From assembly GCA_019828595.1 (NCBI GenBank), contig JAHQRK010000005.1, positions 620,001 through 684,000 on the forward strand: a DNA stretch of 64,000 bases, given 5' to 3'. Every line of letters begins with the position of its first letter. Positions within the stretch are counted from its first letter, which is position 1. The stretch is from Aphanomyces cochlioides (Eukaryota; Oomycota; Saprolegniomycetes; Saprolegniales; Verrucalvaceae). The notes under the pieces were generated by a model. That model had not been told where the DNA came from. It saw only the letters and a program-made list of their open reading frames with translations, and searched no databases. Position numbers and translations under genes: made by a program. Shown one piece after another: positions 1 through 13,475 of the stretch.

Positions 1-191
1 ATTGACTAATAATATAACCATATATCTTATCAAGCCAATATCTCGATTGTCTTCCTTGTCCAATGCGTTTGCGTCCTGACGACGAACCCACAGGTTGCGG
101 GCTAATTTTTATACGATTGCGCCCCCACCCAAAATTTGTATCAAATCGACAATAAATACAATGAATATATTTTGACCAATTTCACCTAGCC

Positions 192-319
192 CTGGTGAAT
201 AGATATGACCGATGACCTCTATGATGGTGAGTAGATATGAACGAATCCACTCAGCCTGGTGAATAGATATGAACTTTTGCCTCGCGGTGAGACATGAATG
301 CTGGTGAGATAATATGACC
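192..319. repeat. Degenerate short tandem repeat
   Basis: The word TGGTGA(A/G)TAGATATGA recurs about four or five times with irregular spacers. A decayed last copy reads GGTGAGATAATATGA. No coding function is visible. It lies directly left of the fold-back element and may be part of the same repeat family. Confidence 0.6.
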
Positions 320-325
320 GATACT

Positions 326-774
326 GTACTGGAGAAGATGTATTATCCGGCTAATTATCCGGAGGGTAAACGTGAAATTTCCTTGAATGAACATTGTGTT
401 GAGAGAGCTCAGGATGGAATAATCGTCCAAGGTCAAGACGAACCAAGTGAAGCCGACCGCAAAGGTCTGTCCAATGTGCGAGCTCGAATCTCAAGAGTCA
501 CCCGCCCTTTCATGCTTTGTACACCGCGAGAGGATTTGCAAATCTCATTGAAGTCAAAGTAGCTTCCCTGCAGATGCCACTGGCGCTCCACGAATTGCCA
601 TTCATCTACCTGTTGTGGGTGCCAGTGGCATCGGAATGCAAGTTGGTTGTATGCCCTCTCAATAGAATGAATCTTGAGCTCTCTCAACACAATGTTCATT
701 CAAGGAAATTTCACGTTAACCATCCGGATAATTATCCGGATCATACATCTTCTCCAGTACATCTTCTCCAGTAC
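326..774. repeat. Fold-back (inverted repeat) element
   Basis: Two arms of about 90 bp are near-perfect reverse complements: 326-413 (starting GTACTGGAGAAGATG) and 674-774. The arms are separated by about 260 bp. The right arm carries one extra copy of the GTACTGGAGAAGAT end. Each arm contains a TTATCCGG-type word. No transposase is encoded, so this is best read as a non-autonomous fold-back or MITE-like element. No target-site duplication was identified. Confidence 0.6.
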
Positions 775-1745
775 AATTGAATTTGGGCACAAAACAACTG
801 TACCACAGTTGCTTTCAAATAATTTCTCGGACTTGCACTCAAATCCACTCCAGCTGTCGGACTGAGGGTGTCATCAAAACGCGCTGGAATGTATGTTTTG
901 ACTTGATATTTGTAAACTGAGGTTGACAACGCCGACTGTCTGAATTTCAAATGGGCGGACACTGGATGGCAATGTCGAAAGAGTTGGAAATCCCATCCAA
1001 GATGTCGTCGTGCACAGCTTGTCACCATCGCAAGGGACAGATAATAATCGCTATTAATAGTTGCCATGTCGTCCAGCTCGAAAGAGTTGGATCGCAATGA
1101 CGCACTTGGGCGAATTCCAACTGTTGGCCCGATTGCGCACAATTACGCGGGTGTGTGTTTGGCGTGATGGGCACCACCGCATTGCAAAGCCACCTCCGAT
1201 AAGACAGACACAAAACCGCCTCCCATCCGTAGATCTTCTTGCTTCTCAACACATTGCTGAATATTTTCAAGCATCACATCCCACTGCGAACGATGAGAAA
1301 CCAGAGCGGCTCTCATCGCGAGGAGCCACCACGCTTGGATCAGATACGCATTGGCCAATATGGTTTTCATTGGCATTTATTTTATACCAAATATTTTGAC
1401 ATTTTGGATTATTTAATATTTTATCTTGAATGAAGTATTGAATCCTACTTTGATACATTTTGATACAGGAAAAATCGATATATCTTGACCGAATATTGAA
1501 ACAGATGACCAAATTTTTATGAACAAAGTAACAGAGTCGCTGCTGGTGACGACAACTGAAGACGACCGAATACCTTTCTTGTTTTCATGTTTCATTCATG
1601 AGATGAGATGCGTGTCATCAGCTTGGGAGCCCTGGCTAAGAACGGCGATGACTGAGACAGTGTACCACAGCGTCATCGCAGCGTGGTTGATCTGGCACTG
1701 GCTTTTCGTGCTGCCGCGTCACGATCCCCTCCATTTAAATAGCTC
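775..1745. other. Stretch without a confident gene
   Basis: Minus-strand open frames at 741-1142 and 1143-1376 abut and could be a decayed protein-coding fragment, but no motif is recognisable. From about 1380 to 1520 the DNA is AT-rich. I see no RNA gene or terminal repeat. Confidence 0.4.
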
Positions 1746-4091
1746 CTACACATACGTGGTCGACACAGTTGCCCCCACCGACAGGCTCAGCTCGAAAAAG
1801 GCGGGAGCGGCCCTCGCTAGCACGTCCGGTTTGTCCTTGGCGTATGTCGCAATGGCTTGAAGGAATGTGTCGGTAGCACTCATGGTCGGCGCTGGTGTCG
1901 GGACGATGGAAACGAAATCGTCCTTCTTGTCTTGGGCATTTTTCGACTGGGCGAGTTGCTCCGCGATCGCAGCTATGTGCTGACCCAAGAGAAGCGCTTG
2001 TTGCGCCAACTTAGCTTGGCTTGCTGGGGATTTCGCGCGGCTCTGCTGGTTGATATATTCTTGCTGCTTGAGTTTGAGTTGCACTGATTGGTTTTGAAGT
2101 GCCTGGCGCTGAGCATTGGTCAATACGACGTTTCGAGGCGGAAGTTTCAGCACGTCGTTCAATTCCTTGGCCTTGGCTTCTTCCTTGGCTTTTCGCTCTT
2201 GCTCGGCTTTGGCAGCAGCAGCTTGCAGTGCAGCCAGTCTATCTTGCTCTGCTTTCTTGGCTTTGGTTTCTGCAGCTGCACGTTCCTAATTTGATCGAAT
2301 ATTCGTCAGGCATTCAACAAGTAAAACACCCACCTTGGCCAGTTGCAAAGCTTGAGCTTGCTGGAGCGCGAGAGCTCGTTGCTGCTGCAATTCTGCTGCT
2401 GTTGGTGTGGGCGCAACTGGAGCCTTAGGAGCTTCAGTCTTCACCGTTTCCTACAATGGAGTTTGTCTTCGCATGGACACTCGATACTGCTCACCTCCTT
2501 CTTTGCTTTGTCAGCCTTGAGCCGTTGGAGAGTCGGCATGACTTGTCGCTCGATGTGCTGCTCCACTTTGTCCAGGACGTCTAAGTTGTTGCTTGTTACT
2601 TTAGTTGGATCTTGCGCCAGCAAATTCATAATTCGCTTCAAGTTTTGCAAAAAGTTCTTGATGCGCTCCTGCTGTGCTGCGACTTGGGCCGACGTGCCAG
2701 TTGGCTTTTGGGCTGCCATGCGGGTGAACTCTCGGTTGACAACCTCGAGATCGTCCCAGTACTTGGCCTTGAGCTGTTTGAGCTTTTCACTGTAGCTCAA
2801 CGTCGTTGGCTCGGGGGCTTTTACTGATGAAGCTATATCAAGCGAATTCTGCCTTGAAAGTGCCCGGGCTTTTTCTTGGGCAGCATGGGCTGCTTGAGAC
2901 TGAGCAGCTGTCACTTGCGTCGGCACTGGTTGGCTTGGCGTGGGTGTCGGAGTAGGCTTAGGTGTAGAGACAGCAGTGGTAGCTGCGGTGGTAGCAGCAG
3001 CAATTTGCAGCTTTTGCTGCTGCAAAATCTGTTGATGGCGTCGCAAAAGCTCCTGTTGTTTGGCTTTGTGGTCAGCGCTGAGTGCATTTTGAGCCAAGAG
3101 GTGTTGCTGTTGGAGCTGGGCGAGTTGCAATCGTCGCGTTTCCTGTGGCATATCCTGAGTTGATTGAAGGTTTGCTAGTTGGTTTTGCTGCAAGAGTTGA
3201 GTCTGGCGGAGTCGCTGCAATTCATTGTGCTGTGTCGTCAAAAGAGCTTGTTTTTGCTGCTGGAACTGCTGTGTTAGCTGCAAAAGTAACGCTTGGGATT
3301 GTTGTTGCGCCTAGAAACACCAGTAAGTCCTGCGTCTTGTCATGAATGTAGCCTACCGCAAGGGCATTTTGTGGGGGAGTAGGAGTTGGCGCAGAACGAG
3401 CCGCTGCAGCCGCTTGCTGTTGACGCAAAAGTCGCTGTTGTTCGAGAAGCTGTTCCTTACGTTGTTTTTCGGCTGCCGCTGCAGCTGCTGCGGCTTGTGC
3501 TTTAGCCTGAGCTTGTGCTTGAGCTTGTGCTTGAGCCTGAGCTTTAGCCTGAGCTTGAGCTTGCGCCTGAGCTTGTGCTTGGGCTTTTGCCTGGGCTTGT
3601 GCTTGAGCTTGGGCCTGAGCTTGCTGTCGAGCTAAGTTCATTGCTGCTATCTGCTGCTGCTCTTGTTGCTTTTTCAACATTTCTAAATATGCCATATTGT
3701 TTGCCTGTGTTTGAAACGCAGCAGGTTGAGCTTGTTGGATCGGTGCAGGGGCTACAGCCGGTTGAGCAGCTTCGCCACTGTTGGGTTTCTTCTTGAGTGT
3801 CGCAATCTTCTTCTGAAGTTTCGTTAGGTAGACATTCTGCACGTAGTTCAGAATATATATTGAGAGCTCTGGACCGATTACCTTTTCAGTGGATTGCGTC
3901 CACAGCGTCAATTCAAACTTGGCGGCCGACTGCCACACCTTTTGCCGATCGTTTTCGCCCGATATACGAAGCAACTCATGGTACCTAGAGACTATCAGAC
4001 AAGCTCTTTCACGGGGGATCTCTTACATCTCTGTAATCATCGTCTTTCGCATTTCTTCAGTCACTTCTAGCCGCCATCCTCCAGTCGCCAT
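1746..4091 (-). CDS. KIX-domain, Gln/Ala-rich putative transcription co-regulator (paralogue 1)
   Basis: This is a multi-exon gene read from ATG at 4091 to TAG at 1746. The N-terminus ([13 protein letters not shown], then after a short intron [10 protein letters not shown], and [12 protein letters not shown]) matches the helical KIX fold used by MED15/CBP-type coactivators to bind activator peptides. It is followed by a basic segment ([13 protein letters not shown]), a long Gln/Ala tract with (AQ)n/(AK)n runs at about 3480-3630, further Gln-rich coiled-coil-like stretches, and a conserved C-terminal block (about 1750-1960) with DDFVSIVP and ELSLSVG. Short GT-AG introns lie near 3980-4025, 2457-2500 and 2288-2335; others are likely. 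The Gln-rich architecture suggests a nuclear Mediator-tail-like role, but orthology to MED15 is inference. Two paralogues lie at 22265-24823 and 25553-26471. Confidence 0.75.
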
Positions 4092-4639
4092 GTTCGTTCC
4101 AGCGAACGTTTTGTCAAATGGACGAGCATTTTCAACCTCTTGGATGATTTTTTACCATATTCACAAAAAACATACAAGAAAATTTGAAAACTTTGAATTT
4201 TTTATGAAATTCTTGAAGTTTTGAAACATCCACTCAAAAATATTGGCATGACGATGTCGAGAAACAAGGTCGTCCAGATCGATACAATCTTTATCCTGTA
4301 TGGAGATAAAGTTATCCTTGAGAGGATAAGACGAGATAGCGACAGTAACAAATGCAGAGAAGCTAATTTGAAGCACGCTGCCAAGAAAGAGATCATGTTG
4401 TAGTAAATAGAGCTGTTGGGAATAGCTTTCCTCATCAGTGACACATATCTCGAGTTCGCAAGATTGTTGGGAAGGAAATGAATCGCGTTCATCTTGGTAT
4501 CCTCGAGGGAGGATACCAGCAGATATAATCGGGATTTCGACGGAGAACCACAGAGCCGAATGAATACAGTCAGGATAGATTCATGATACCAGCCATCTAT
4601 TGCGTGGAATAACAATGTCGAGTTCATGGAAAACTTGTA
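4092..4639. other. Intergenic stretch, no gene seen
   Basis: This is an AT-rich spacer between the KIX gene (starting at its left) and the 3' end of the phosphodiesterase gene. It contains a 9-bp stem hairpin (GGTATCCTC/GAGGATACC) around 4496-4517, about 125 bp beyond the stop of the minus-strand gene. No convincing coding frame is present. Confidence 0.5.
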
Positions 4640-6397
4640 TTAGGTCGGTCCACAGCTACATGTCAGTCGAGTCTTGAGGAGAATGCAGTTTTTATTGACT
4701 GGATGAGTGGATGGGAGTCCGGTGCCTTGTTGTGGTTTGCCTTGGAAGTAGCATCCACTTCCTTCGCAAAAGCATCGAAAATCGTGAAAATGACAATCGT
4801 TGTCGTTGGAGCATCCGTCCAAGTGCTTGACTTTCTCTGTTTCATTCACGACAAAGTTGAATTTCCCAAGCACGGGGTAATGATCCGAGTAGTCAAAGAG
4901 GCGCATCTTGGCCGTCTCTTTGGGACTTGTCCAGTCGGCGATAAATTCATCCCCTGATGCTTGATTGACAATTGCTTCCAACGTTGGTGTTCCAATGGGT
5001 TGTTGGTATGGCCCTATTTGACACTCCGTGACCTTAGTCCACAACAACTAATGCGCCTACGATTAGCGTAGAGAATGTAATCTAGCCATTCCAAGGGACA
5101 GCATGGACAAAAGCACATCGACGACGACGGCTCAAAGACGGTGGAGGATGCCAATGCTCTCGACTGGTTGCAGGGCACACGGGTCAATTGAGACGGTGTG
5201 AACAAATGATTCTACATCCATTGTCAAAGTCGTTGCGACGAATGTAACCTGTATCGGGCCCCAGCTTGAAACATACTCATCGGAACACTTGTCTGATTGC
5301 GCAGCACCGTCGCGACCCACGAGAAGATTTGTCCGAGGACTAGAAGTCACATCAGCTAGCAAGAGTTCAATCGAAATGCCTACTCGCTCGTGAACTGTTG
5401 TCGGCCAGTACGCCGTGGAGTGGATGCATGAAGCAAATTGATCAAATTACGCACTTCCCCTGGATACGAATGGTTGTCTACGTTGAAATCACCCGCAAAA
5501 ATCAACGGCTACGAATCAATCAGAAGAGCCAACTCGAAAAAGGACGACCTCAGTATGTGGAATGTGAAGGGCCTCAGCAAAGGCATGGAACTGACAATGA
5601 GTTACGATTAGGAAAGAGGCCACGTACTTGTTCAGCCTGCTTGATACGATCAGTGCGTCCAGCCTCTGTTGACCATGCCTAAAAGTTGTCAAGCAACGAA
5701 GCCAAACAGTCAAACCTGCATGTGTGTTGCAAAGACATTAAATGCCTTGGAGCGATTACCAACAGTTTTGTTGATCCGAGCATATTTGACTCCCTTTGCT
5801 GCTAAGCAATCCGAATAGTGGCAAGCCTGGCGATAGATGTGCTGCGCCTCACGGAGAATAGGCCACTTGGAGACAATAATGACACCACCATTGAGCAAAC
5901 TACAAGCCAAACATGACCAATCTCCCTTTGGTGTGCATACCTCGTGAATGGATCTGTGTCTCCAACCACTGTTGTGTGATAATTGAATCCTTGCTTTCGA
6001 AACGCATCCAACATGCCTTGGCGTTGCGAATCAATGTCAGCTTCTGCAAATGTGACGACATCAATGCCACCACATGATGCCGTAGGACACATGCGCTGTA
6101 TTGTAGCAGGGATACGTGCTAAGCGCTCTTCTTGGCCATCCTTGGAGACAGCATACGGACGTCCAAAGATATTGTACTATAGCATGTTGATGAGCGTTTG
6201 TTTGAGAGGTATGTGCGTACCTGAATGACATTGAAGGACATGTTTGCCGGCTGTGGAGGTGGAGGAGTTGGCCTTGGCGTCGGCGACGGCTCTGGAGGAT
6301 GCGGAATGTATGATGCAATGAGAGATACGACATACAAGAGGACAAGCCCGCAGATGAGCAAGCTCATGAGTACAAGTCCGACATGGCGCGCATTCAT
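4640..6397 (-). CDS. Membrane-anchored neutral sphingomyelinase-like phosphodiesterase (EEP fold)
   Basis: The start at 6397 gives an N-terminal hydrophobic anchor (LVLMSLLICGLVLLYVVSLI) followed by a Pro-rich stalk, so the enzyme should face the lumen or the cell exterior. The catalytic domain follows: YNIFGRPYAVSKDGQEERL, VTFAEADID (metal-binding Glu), GVIIVSKWPI, NVFATHMQ, IFAGDFNVD, the Cys-rich CPCCPLEWLDYILY block, and the terminal SDHYPV catalytic His motif. This order matches secreted bacterial-type sphingomyelinase C and animal neutral sphingomyelinase relatives in the endonuclease/exonuclease/phosphatase superfamily. A Cys-rich tail ends the protein. At least six introns of about 40-55 nt interrupt it. 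The junction near 5045-5065 does not join in frame with an obvious intron, so a sequence error or a small lesion is possible there. The exact substrate is inference. Confidence 0.8.
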
Positions 6398-6472
6398 TGC
6401 AGTGGCTGTCGACTCTGAAGAACAAGATCTAATTCGTGGGGATTGTCATGAAAACCTGGCGAGTTTTAAATG

Positions 6473-6745
6473 TTAAAAATATTCCTTTCGGTTCTTAAAC
6501 CTATTTAAAAATGGTTTGAAATGCACATGACACATTTTTAAAGCTTTAGGATTTTCTCGATGCTTTTGTGATTCAAATTGCATGGACATCCCTCGGACAT
6601 CTTCAACTCCCGTACTGTATCCATGCGTGGGGCCGCATTGTCTTGGCATTGCCACATCGACACTAACGAGCACAGCTAAGGCTAGAAAGTGCATTGCCCT
6701 GGAGGCATCATGGTTCATCTTGCTTCCGATTCCTGTCCTTGGCAT
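6473..6745 (-). CDS. Possible small secreted protein
   Basis: This is a single open frame of 90 codons. From an internal Met (about 6721) it has a signal-peptide-like start (MHFLALAVLVSVDVAM) followed by a short polar, basic region with few cysteines. It lies about 75 bp upstream of the divergently read or neighbouring phosphodiesterase start. No family is recognised. It may be a real small secreted protein or a chance frame. Confidence 0.28.
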   Translation of the reverse strand: MPRTGIGSKMNHDASRAMHFLALAVLVSVDVAMPRQCGPTHGYSTGVEDVRGMSMQFESQKHRENPKALKMCHVHFKPFLNRFKNRKEYF

Positions 6746-6839
6746 TTCTTACTTGATTATTTTTCAACTACAGAAATGTGGCGACGCAAACAGCAAATAT
6801 TTTGAGATGTCACTTTTTATGAACTATTTGCAGGGCCCA

Positions 6840-8690
6840 CAGAGGGTGCGGAAGGGTCTGTACCCCCTGTGTTGGTTGTGACTACTTGGGTGGAGATACT
6901 TATCACTTGGTGGGTTTGCTCCCATGGTGGATTTCTACGATTGCAACCATTGCTCGAGCAACCTGCATCAATCTGCACGGACCAATGAACTCTCTGGAAC
7001 ATCTGCATGGGCTGCACCCCCAATTCTCTTCGACCTCCTGGCTGCCGTAAGGACACGACCGTCCTGTCACGTACGGCAAAAGATACTTGCTGTCGCCATC
7101 AGCACTTCGACGAACTACGACAAGAAGTGTGTTGGTCTTTGTCTGCTCGGCGTTGAAGCTCAGTGACAATCCAGTCCTTCGCATGAACAATGTTATGGCA
7201 GGGGGTGCATACCCTTCTGCACTGTCTGCACCCCCTGTACTCAAACTACCAACGGCCCACTTATATCGTCTATTCTAAGCCTATCAAACATGAATGGTGG
7301 ACCGATTGGACATGGCGAATGGTATGGATGCTTGCAAAGGACTCCAGCGGTCGACAGCCCAAGTGGTTCAAAGCCGAAAGGTCATCTTGGACTCAGAGAA
7401 TTTTACGTTGTACCAAGCCAGCGATTGGTCAGCACACTGTGCACGGGATCACAAATCAACAATCACATAGTCAGACCAGGTCCGCTAAAGTTCAAACTCT
7501 GGGTCGTTCACCGCAAAGGATCTGGATCTCATGCCTAGCTAGATTAAAACGATGTTAATACACTTCCCTTTTTTGCAGTGAATGCCTCACATGTGAGGGT
7601 TCTGGAGCTGCACTATCAGTGAGAAGTAACTCAAGCCAAGAAGGGAGCAGTAGCTGCGACTGGAACAACCAAGCAGCACCCAACATCAGCATCGCCCTTT
7701 ACCAGCTCCAGCCGAGTCCTCGGAGCTAGATCGTGGGAAACAGATCCGCCGCACAGGCCCAACAAGAGCACAGTCCTTGTTGTCCTGTCGTGTGCATACA
7801 AAACTACTGTTGCAACCTCCTCGTGACCAACTGCGAACTCTGCGCCATTTGAGTCCTTGTGTCTGGTTGCCTTTGATACCCTTTCCTGTCGTTGTCTGCT
7901 TTGCTGACTACGCCTCCGTTGCTGTGAAGACACCTCCGCAAGCCCACAGACCTTTGCAGCCTGCGACTTTGCCTGTTTTTGTTGTTGCAACTACCGCAGG
8001 CCCTCCGGGGCCCCCTGCGATACTTGCTACCCCTGCTTACCCTTTTGTGCGATGGCAGCACCTACGGACCCTGCTGCGACACCTGTACCCCCTGCGACCC
8101 TTGTGTCTCGTGTGCTTTTGTGTCTTGTGGTGTTCCATTTGTGTCTTTAACGATTGTTTGCTGAGCGGCCGTGCGCCTCTATTGCTTGTTGTCGCATTTC
8201 ACCCTACAGAAGTACATCCTCTGCAGACCCTGCAGAACCTCCTGTACCCCCTGCCACACTCGTCGGCTGATCAACAAACCTCTGCCTGCTGAGTCAAGAG
8301 TGGGCATGCGTTTGTACACTGTGATCCACTTGCATCAACTGCTCCCAGCCAATAGTTCATCTTTGTTTTGCCGAGCTGTCAAGGGACCGTGGATTGTCTA
8401 CTCTCTATTTGGTGGTGCAGCCTCTGCAGACCCTGCAGACCCCCCTGTATCCACTGCGACACTATTCGATCCCGTTCAGTTTGCCTTTTGCTACGTCCCT
8501 CACGTAGTGTTACTGGACATTGACTTCTTGCTTTCAACTACCAAATCAATTGTCAACCCTATCTGCCAGGATTGGTGTCAACGCCATCCCAATTACCCAA
8601 TCTTTTATTCTTTGTCATATTGCTTCTTGACAGAAAGTTGGCGAAGTGTGGCCTTTTTCGTTTACTGCAGCAAGTCATTGTTTTAAAATA
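6840..8690 (+). other. Cys-rich CxxC-module coding region, exon structure unresolved
   Basis: At least six short stretches in plus-strand frames encode clustered CxxC motifs: VCTPCVGC near 6859, CTVCTPC near 7215, CLTCEGSG near 7585, CCDTCTPCDPCVSC near 8065, LCRPCRTSCTPC near 8215 and CRPCRPPCIHC near 8410. Strong plus-strand acceptor sequences precede several of them (polypyrimidine-CAG at 7579, CCCTACAG near 8209, CTTGACAG near 8631). This suggests a multi-exon gene for a Cys-rich, possibly secreted or zinc-binding protein. The frames do not join simply, so the gene may also be decayed. On the opposite strand the same segments read as Gly-rich repeats (for example AGGTGGSAGSAE), so the strand is not certain. 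Confidence 0.3.
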
Positions 8691-8739
8691 TTTTAAAATG
8701 AAGAATTAAGGGACTTTCAAACAAATTTCAAATATACTT

Positions 8740-10478
<1,739 letters not shown>

Positions 10479-10767
10479 CGCGGCCAAAATTTGATTCTGA
10501 AGAAAACCCCTTGGCGAAAAATATAATACATTAATAAAGTTCTCTTGCTTTTTGTATGAGAAAGCTAAAATAATTCGAGTATTCTCTTGATTAATATTAA
10601 AAATAAATATATTTTAAGATCTCTTGAAATTTGTATGGATAAAACGTAAAAATCGAAAAATGTCGGTCGTGAATGCATATCTGAAAAACATTCTCCCGTG
10701 GTCGGGTCATGTCCACTGCAAGAACGCCACAAGTCAAGTCTACGGCCGTTGTCCAGCGCGGCGACAT

Positions 10768-11100
10768 CTATATCTGGCCTTGACTCTCAAGGAATGCCTT
10801 GAGGTTTCCCGCGTGGGTCATGTATTCGCTCATTTTGTCCCCGATGAATTTTTTTGCCGATGGATTTTGCTCGTGTTCGTAGGCAAGCATGAAATACTCG
10901 AGGGACTGCATGTACAGACGAAACGCAAGGACAAAATTTGCGTTTCGATCTTGCTCAACCGCTTGTTGGATCAATCTTATCGCCTACATGACATCGCATC
11001 AACCACGCATTCGTAGAGAGACTACCTGATCAATGGGTTTGATTTGCTGACCGTTGGGTTGCCCAGGAGTGGGTGGTTGAGGAGCAGATTGGTCTTCCAT
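10768..11100 (-). CDS. Stand-alone MIT-domain mini-protein (copy a)
   Basis: Two exons encode about 93 residues. Exon 1 is MEDQSAPQPPTPGQPNGQQ..PIDQ, a Pro/Gln-rich leader. A roughly 43-nt GT-AG intron follows, then a single three-helix MIT domain (AIRLIQQAVEQDRNANFVLA, FRLYMQSLEYFMLAYEHE, KMSEYMTHAGNLKAFLESQGQ) ending at TAG 10768. The MIT region aligns with that of VPS4 next door, including the intron position just before the AI(Q/R)L helix. MIT domains bind MIM peptides of ESCRT-III subunits. With no ATPase, this protein could only bind or compete, which is inference. It was probably born by partial duplication of VPS4. Confidence 0.75.
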
Positions 11101-11401
11101 CGTGTACAAAATGAATTCATGTCTTTACTTTGCCACAGTCTGTTGTCGTCCGACGCAACAAAGTGTAACTATCGTCAGCCTTGGGAGAAACGAGAGACAC
11201 GAGACGTGACTTCGCGGCTTCGAGTTGGTTTCACGCCAGCATTGTTGGTGCTGCCATCTACAGCGCTTACATCTACTCTTCCATGCGCTTGTCGTTTTCA
11301 ATTGTTCGTGGACATGGCCGTTGGACTGATGCAACAAACGTCACACTCAGCACACTTTTCAAGATTCGATGAAAATATAATTTTTGAAGCGCGTCGATGG
11401 C

Positions 11402-11738
11402 TTACTTCTTGCCCTGACTCTCAAGGAATGCCTTGATCTGCTCAGCGCGCGTCATGTATTCGTTCATTTTGTCCATGATCAATTGTTTCGAGGATGGATT
11501 TCGCTCGTATCGGCACGCAACCATAAAATGTTCGAGAGATTGTCTGTACAGCCGAAACGCAGCTACAAAGTTCGAGTTACGATCTTCTTCAACGGCCTGT
11601 CGGACCAAATCAATTGCCTACATGATGTTGCATCAGCCGTGTATGCATTGCCATCGAAACGACCTGATTTAGGGGTTTGTATGGCGGAGGAGCGGGTTGT
11701 TCAGGCGTGGGTTGCTGGGGGACAGGTTCGTCTTCCAT
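11402..11738 (-). CDS. Stand-alone MIT-domain mini-protein (copy b)
   Basis: This two-exon gene is the tandem sister of the copy at 10768-11100. Its leader MEDEPVPQQPTPEQPAPPPYKPLNQ is followed by a short intron and the MIT domain (AIDLVRQAVEEDRNSNFVAA, FRLYRQSLEHFMVACRYE, KMNEYMTRAEQIKAFLESQGKK), with TAA at 11402. The YMTRAEQ segment matches the VPS4 MIT domain more closely than copy a does. The conserved intron position and open frames in both copies argue for functional genes rather than debris. The predicted product is a small cytosolic binder of ESCRT-III tails (inference). Confidence 0.77.
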
Positions 11739-12033
11739 CGTGCGAGGCTTAATCCAAAGCAGAAGCGGATTATGAAATGAATGCATGTCAAAACTTTGAG
11801 TTGTCTGTTGTCACGAACTGGAACTATCGTGAGCTCGGGAGAACTTATTGATGTGAAATCAACCACCGAGTTGGCTCACTGTATTGTTATTGCCAACTTC
11901 TGAGCTTAATGTATACTTAGAGCATCTCCAACGCGTGGAGCTATTAGCTAAGCTATTCAAGCTTTTTACCATCTGTTTCAGATAGATAGATGAGTTTCAT
12001 AGATTTGCTCGTTCTGCAAACCAGCTATCACGA

Positions 12034-13255
12034 GTGCTATCCAAAAGAATGAAAGATACAACGAGTGAAATGACCGACTGGTATGACCGTATCTGGGAGG
12101 ATGAGCGTGCAAACGACGACATCTTCGAGCTTTTGACCTTCACCGATGCTATGGGCGATGACAGTGAGCAAGAGTTTAAGAGCAAAAGGAAAGGATCAAG
12201 ACAGGGCCGCGCAGAGAATGTGAATCGTGATTTCAAAGCCGGTGCCGAACGTATATTCAAGGACTATTTCTCGTCCTCAGCCATTTACAACGATCACATA
12301 TTTCGGCGGCGTTTCCGTATGCGCCGGTCACTATTCATGCGTATTGTAAGCAAGATTGCATCATACGACAAATGGTTCGAGCAAAAAATTGACGCATTAA
12401 ACAAGCCCAGACCGTCAACTCTGCAAAAGATCGTCGCTCCAATGCGAATCCTTGCTCATGGATGCGCTTATGATGCCGTGGATGAATATATTCGAATCAG
12501 TGAGTCCATGGCAAATGACTGCCTTGATCATTTCTGTGCTGCAGTCCATGGTGTTTATGGTGAAACGTATCTCCGTCAACCTGATGTCCATGACCTTGAA
12601 CGTATTCTGCAGGAAAATGCCAAGAGGGGCATGCCAGGCATGGTTGGATCTATTGACTGCTACAACTGGGTTTGGGACAATTGTCCCGTGGCTTATCATG
12701 GATCCTACAGTGGTGTAAAAGGCACGTCGATTGTTTTAAAAGCAGCAGTGTCATACGATCTCTGGATATGGCATGCCTTTATCGGCATGCCAGGAGCACT
12801 CAATGATGTGAATGTCCCTAATCGCTTGCCTCTGCTACATTCAATGGTTAATGGGTCTTGTCATGAAGTTGAATACATTGTAAATGGAACGAAGTATACA
12901 ATGCCATACTGGTTAACTGACGATATTTATCCAAATTGGCCAGTGTTTGCAAAGTCGATCCCTGATCCACATGGCCCAGCAAGAAAATTGTACAGTCAGC
13001 TACATGAGGGTATGCGAAATGATGTAGAGAGAGCCTTTGGTGTATAGCAGAAACGTTTTGCCATCCTAAAAAATCCAGCACGTTCATAGACAGTGACTCG
13101 ATTAAAAGCTATCATGACAACTTGCCTCATTCTACACAATTTGATTGTGGAGGATGAGAGAGAACTGCATTTTGATCACGAATATGATCCGTCTTCAAGC
13201 GTGCAGCGTTGTCAACAAAAAAGCGTCGAAAAAATCGAACCACTGAAGCCCCCAT
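12034..13255 (+). pseudogene. PIF/Harbinger DDE transposase with nonsense codons
   Basis: The frame is open from 12034 to a TAG at 13045-13047. Family landmarks are present: GSIDCYNWVW (first Asp), LWIWHAFIGMPGALNDVNV (second Asp), the Y-x-NG-Y-x(2)-PYWL block, and DVERAFGV (catalytic Glu). In relatives the last motif continues VLQxRF; here it reads V-stop-QKRF, so Leu has become TAG. The same frame continues (QKRFAILKNPARS, second stop, then TVTRLKAIMTTCLILHNLIVEDE) to about 13255. The enzyme is therefore truncated just after the catalytic Glu by one or two recent nonsense changes. Confidence 0.88.
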
Positions 13256-13475
13256 AATAATTTATCAGACAAACACCGCCGACATGCCTCAGCAATCAAT
13301 GGCTTCGATTCTCAAACGTCTGTGTGTTATTCATGATCGTTCAGCATTTATCAAGTTGCAGAATGACTTGGTAAGCCACATTTGGAAGGACCATGGAGCT
13401 CACGATTAGCATTGAATTAACATTTCTTATGAGGAGCATCGAGCTCATGATTTGGATTGAATTAGTACGATTAAA

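Noticed and set aside
2343..2795. Plus-strand Leu/Ser-rich frames opposite the KIX genes (also near 3342-3635 and 22568-22873)
   Set aside because: They are mirror images of Gln/Ala-rich coding sequence on the minus strand.
4494..4517. Rho-independent-type terminator
   Set aside because: The 9-bp stem is real but this is eukaryotic DNA and there is no reason to read it as a bacterial terminator.
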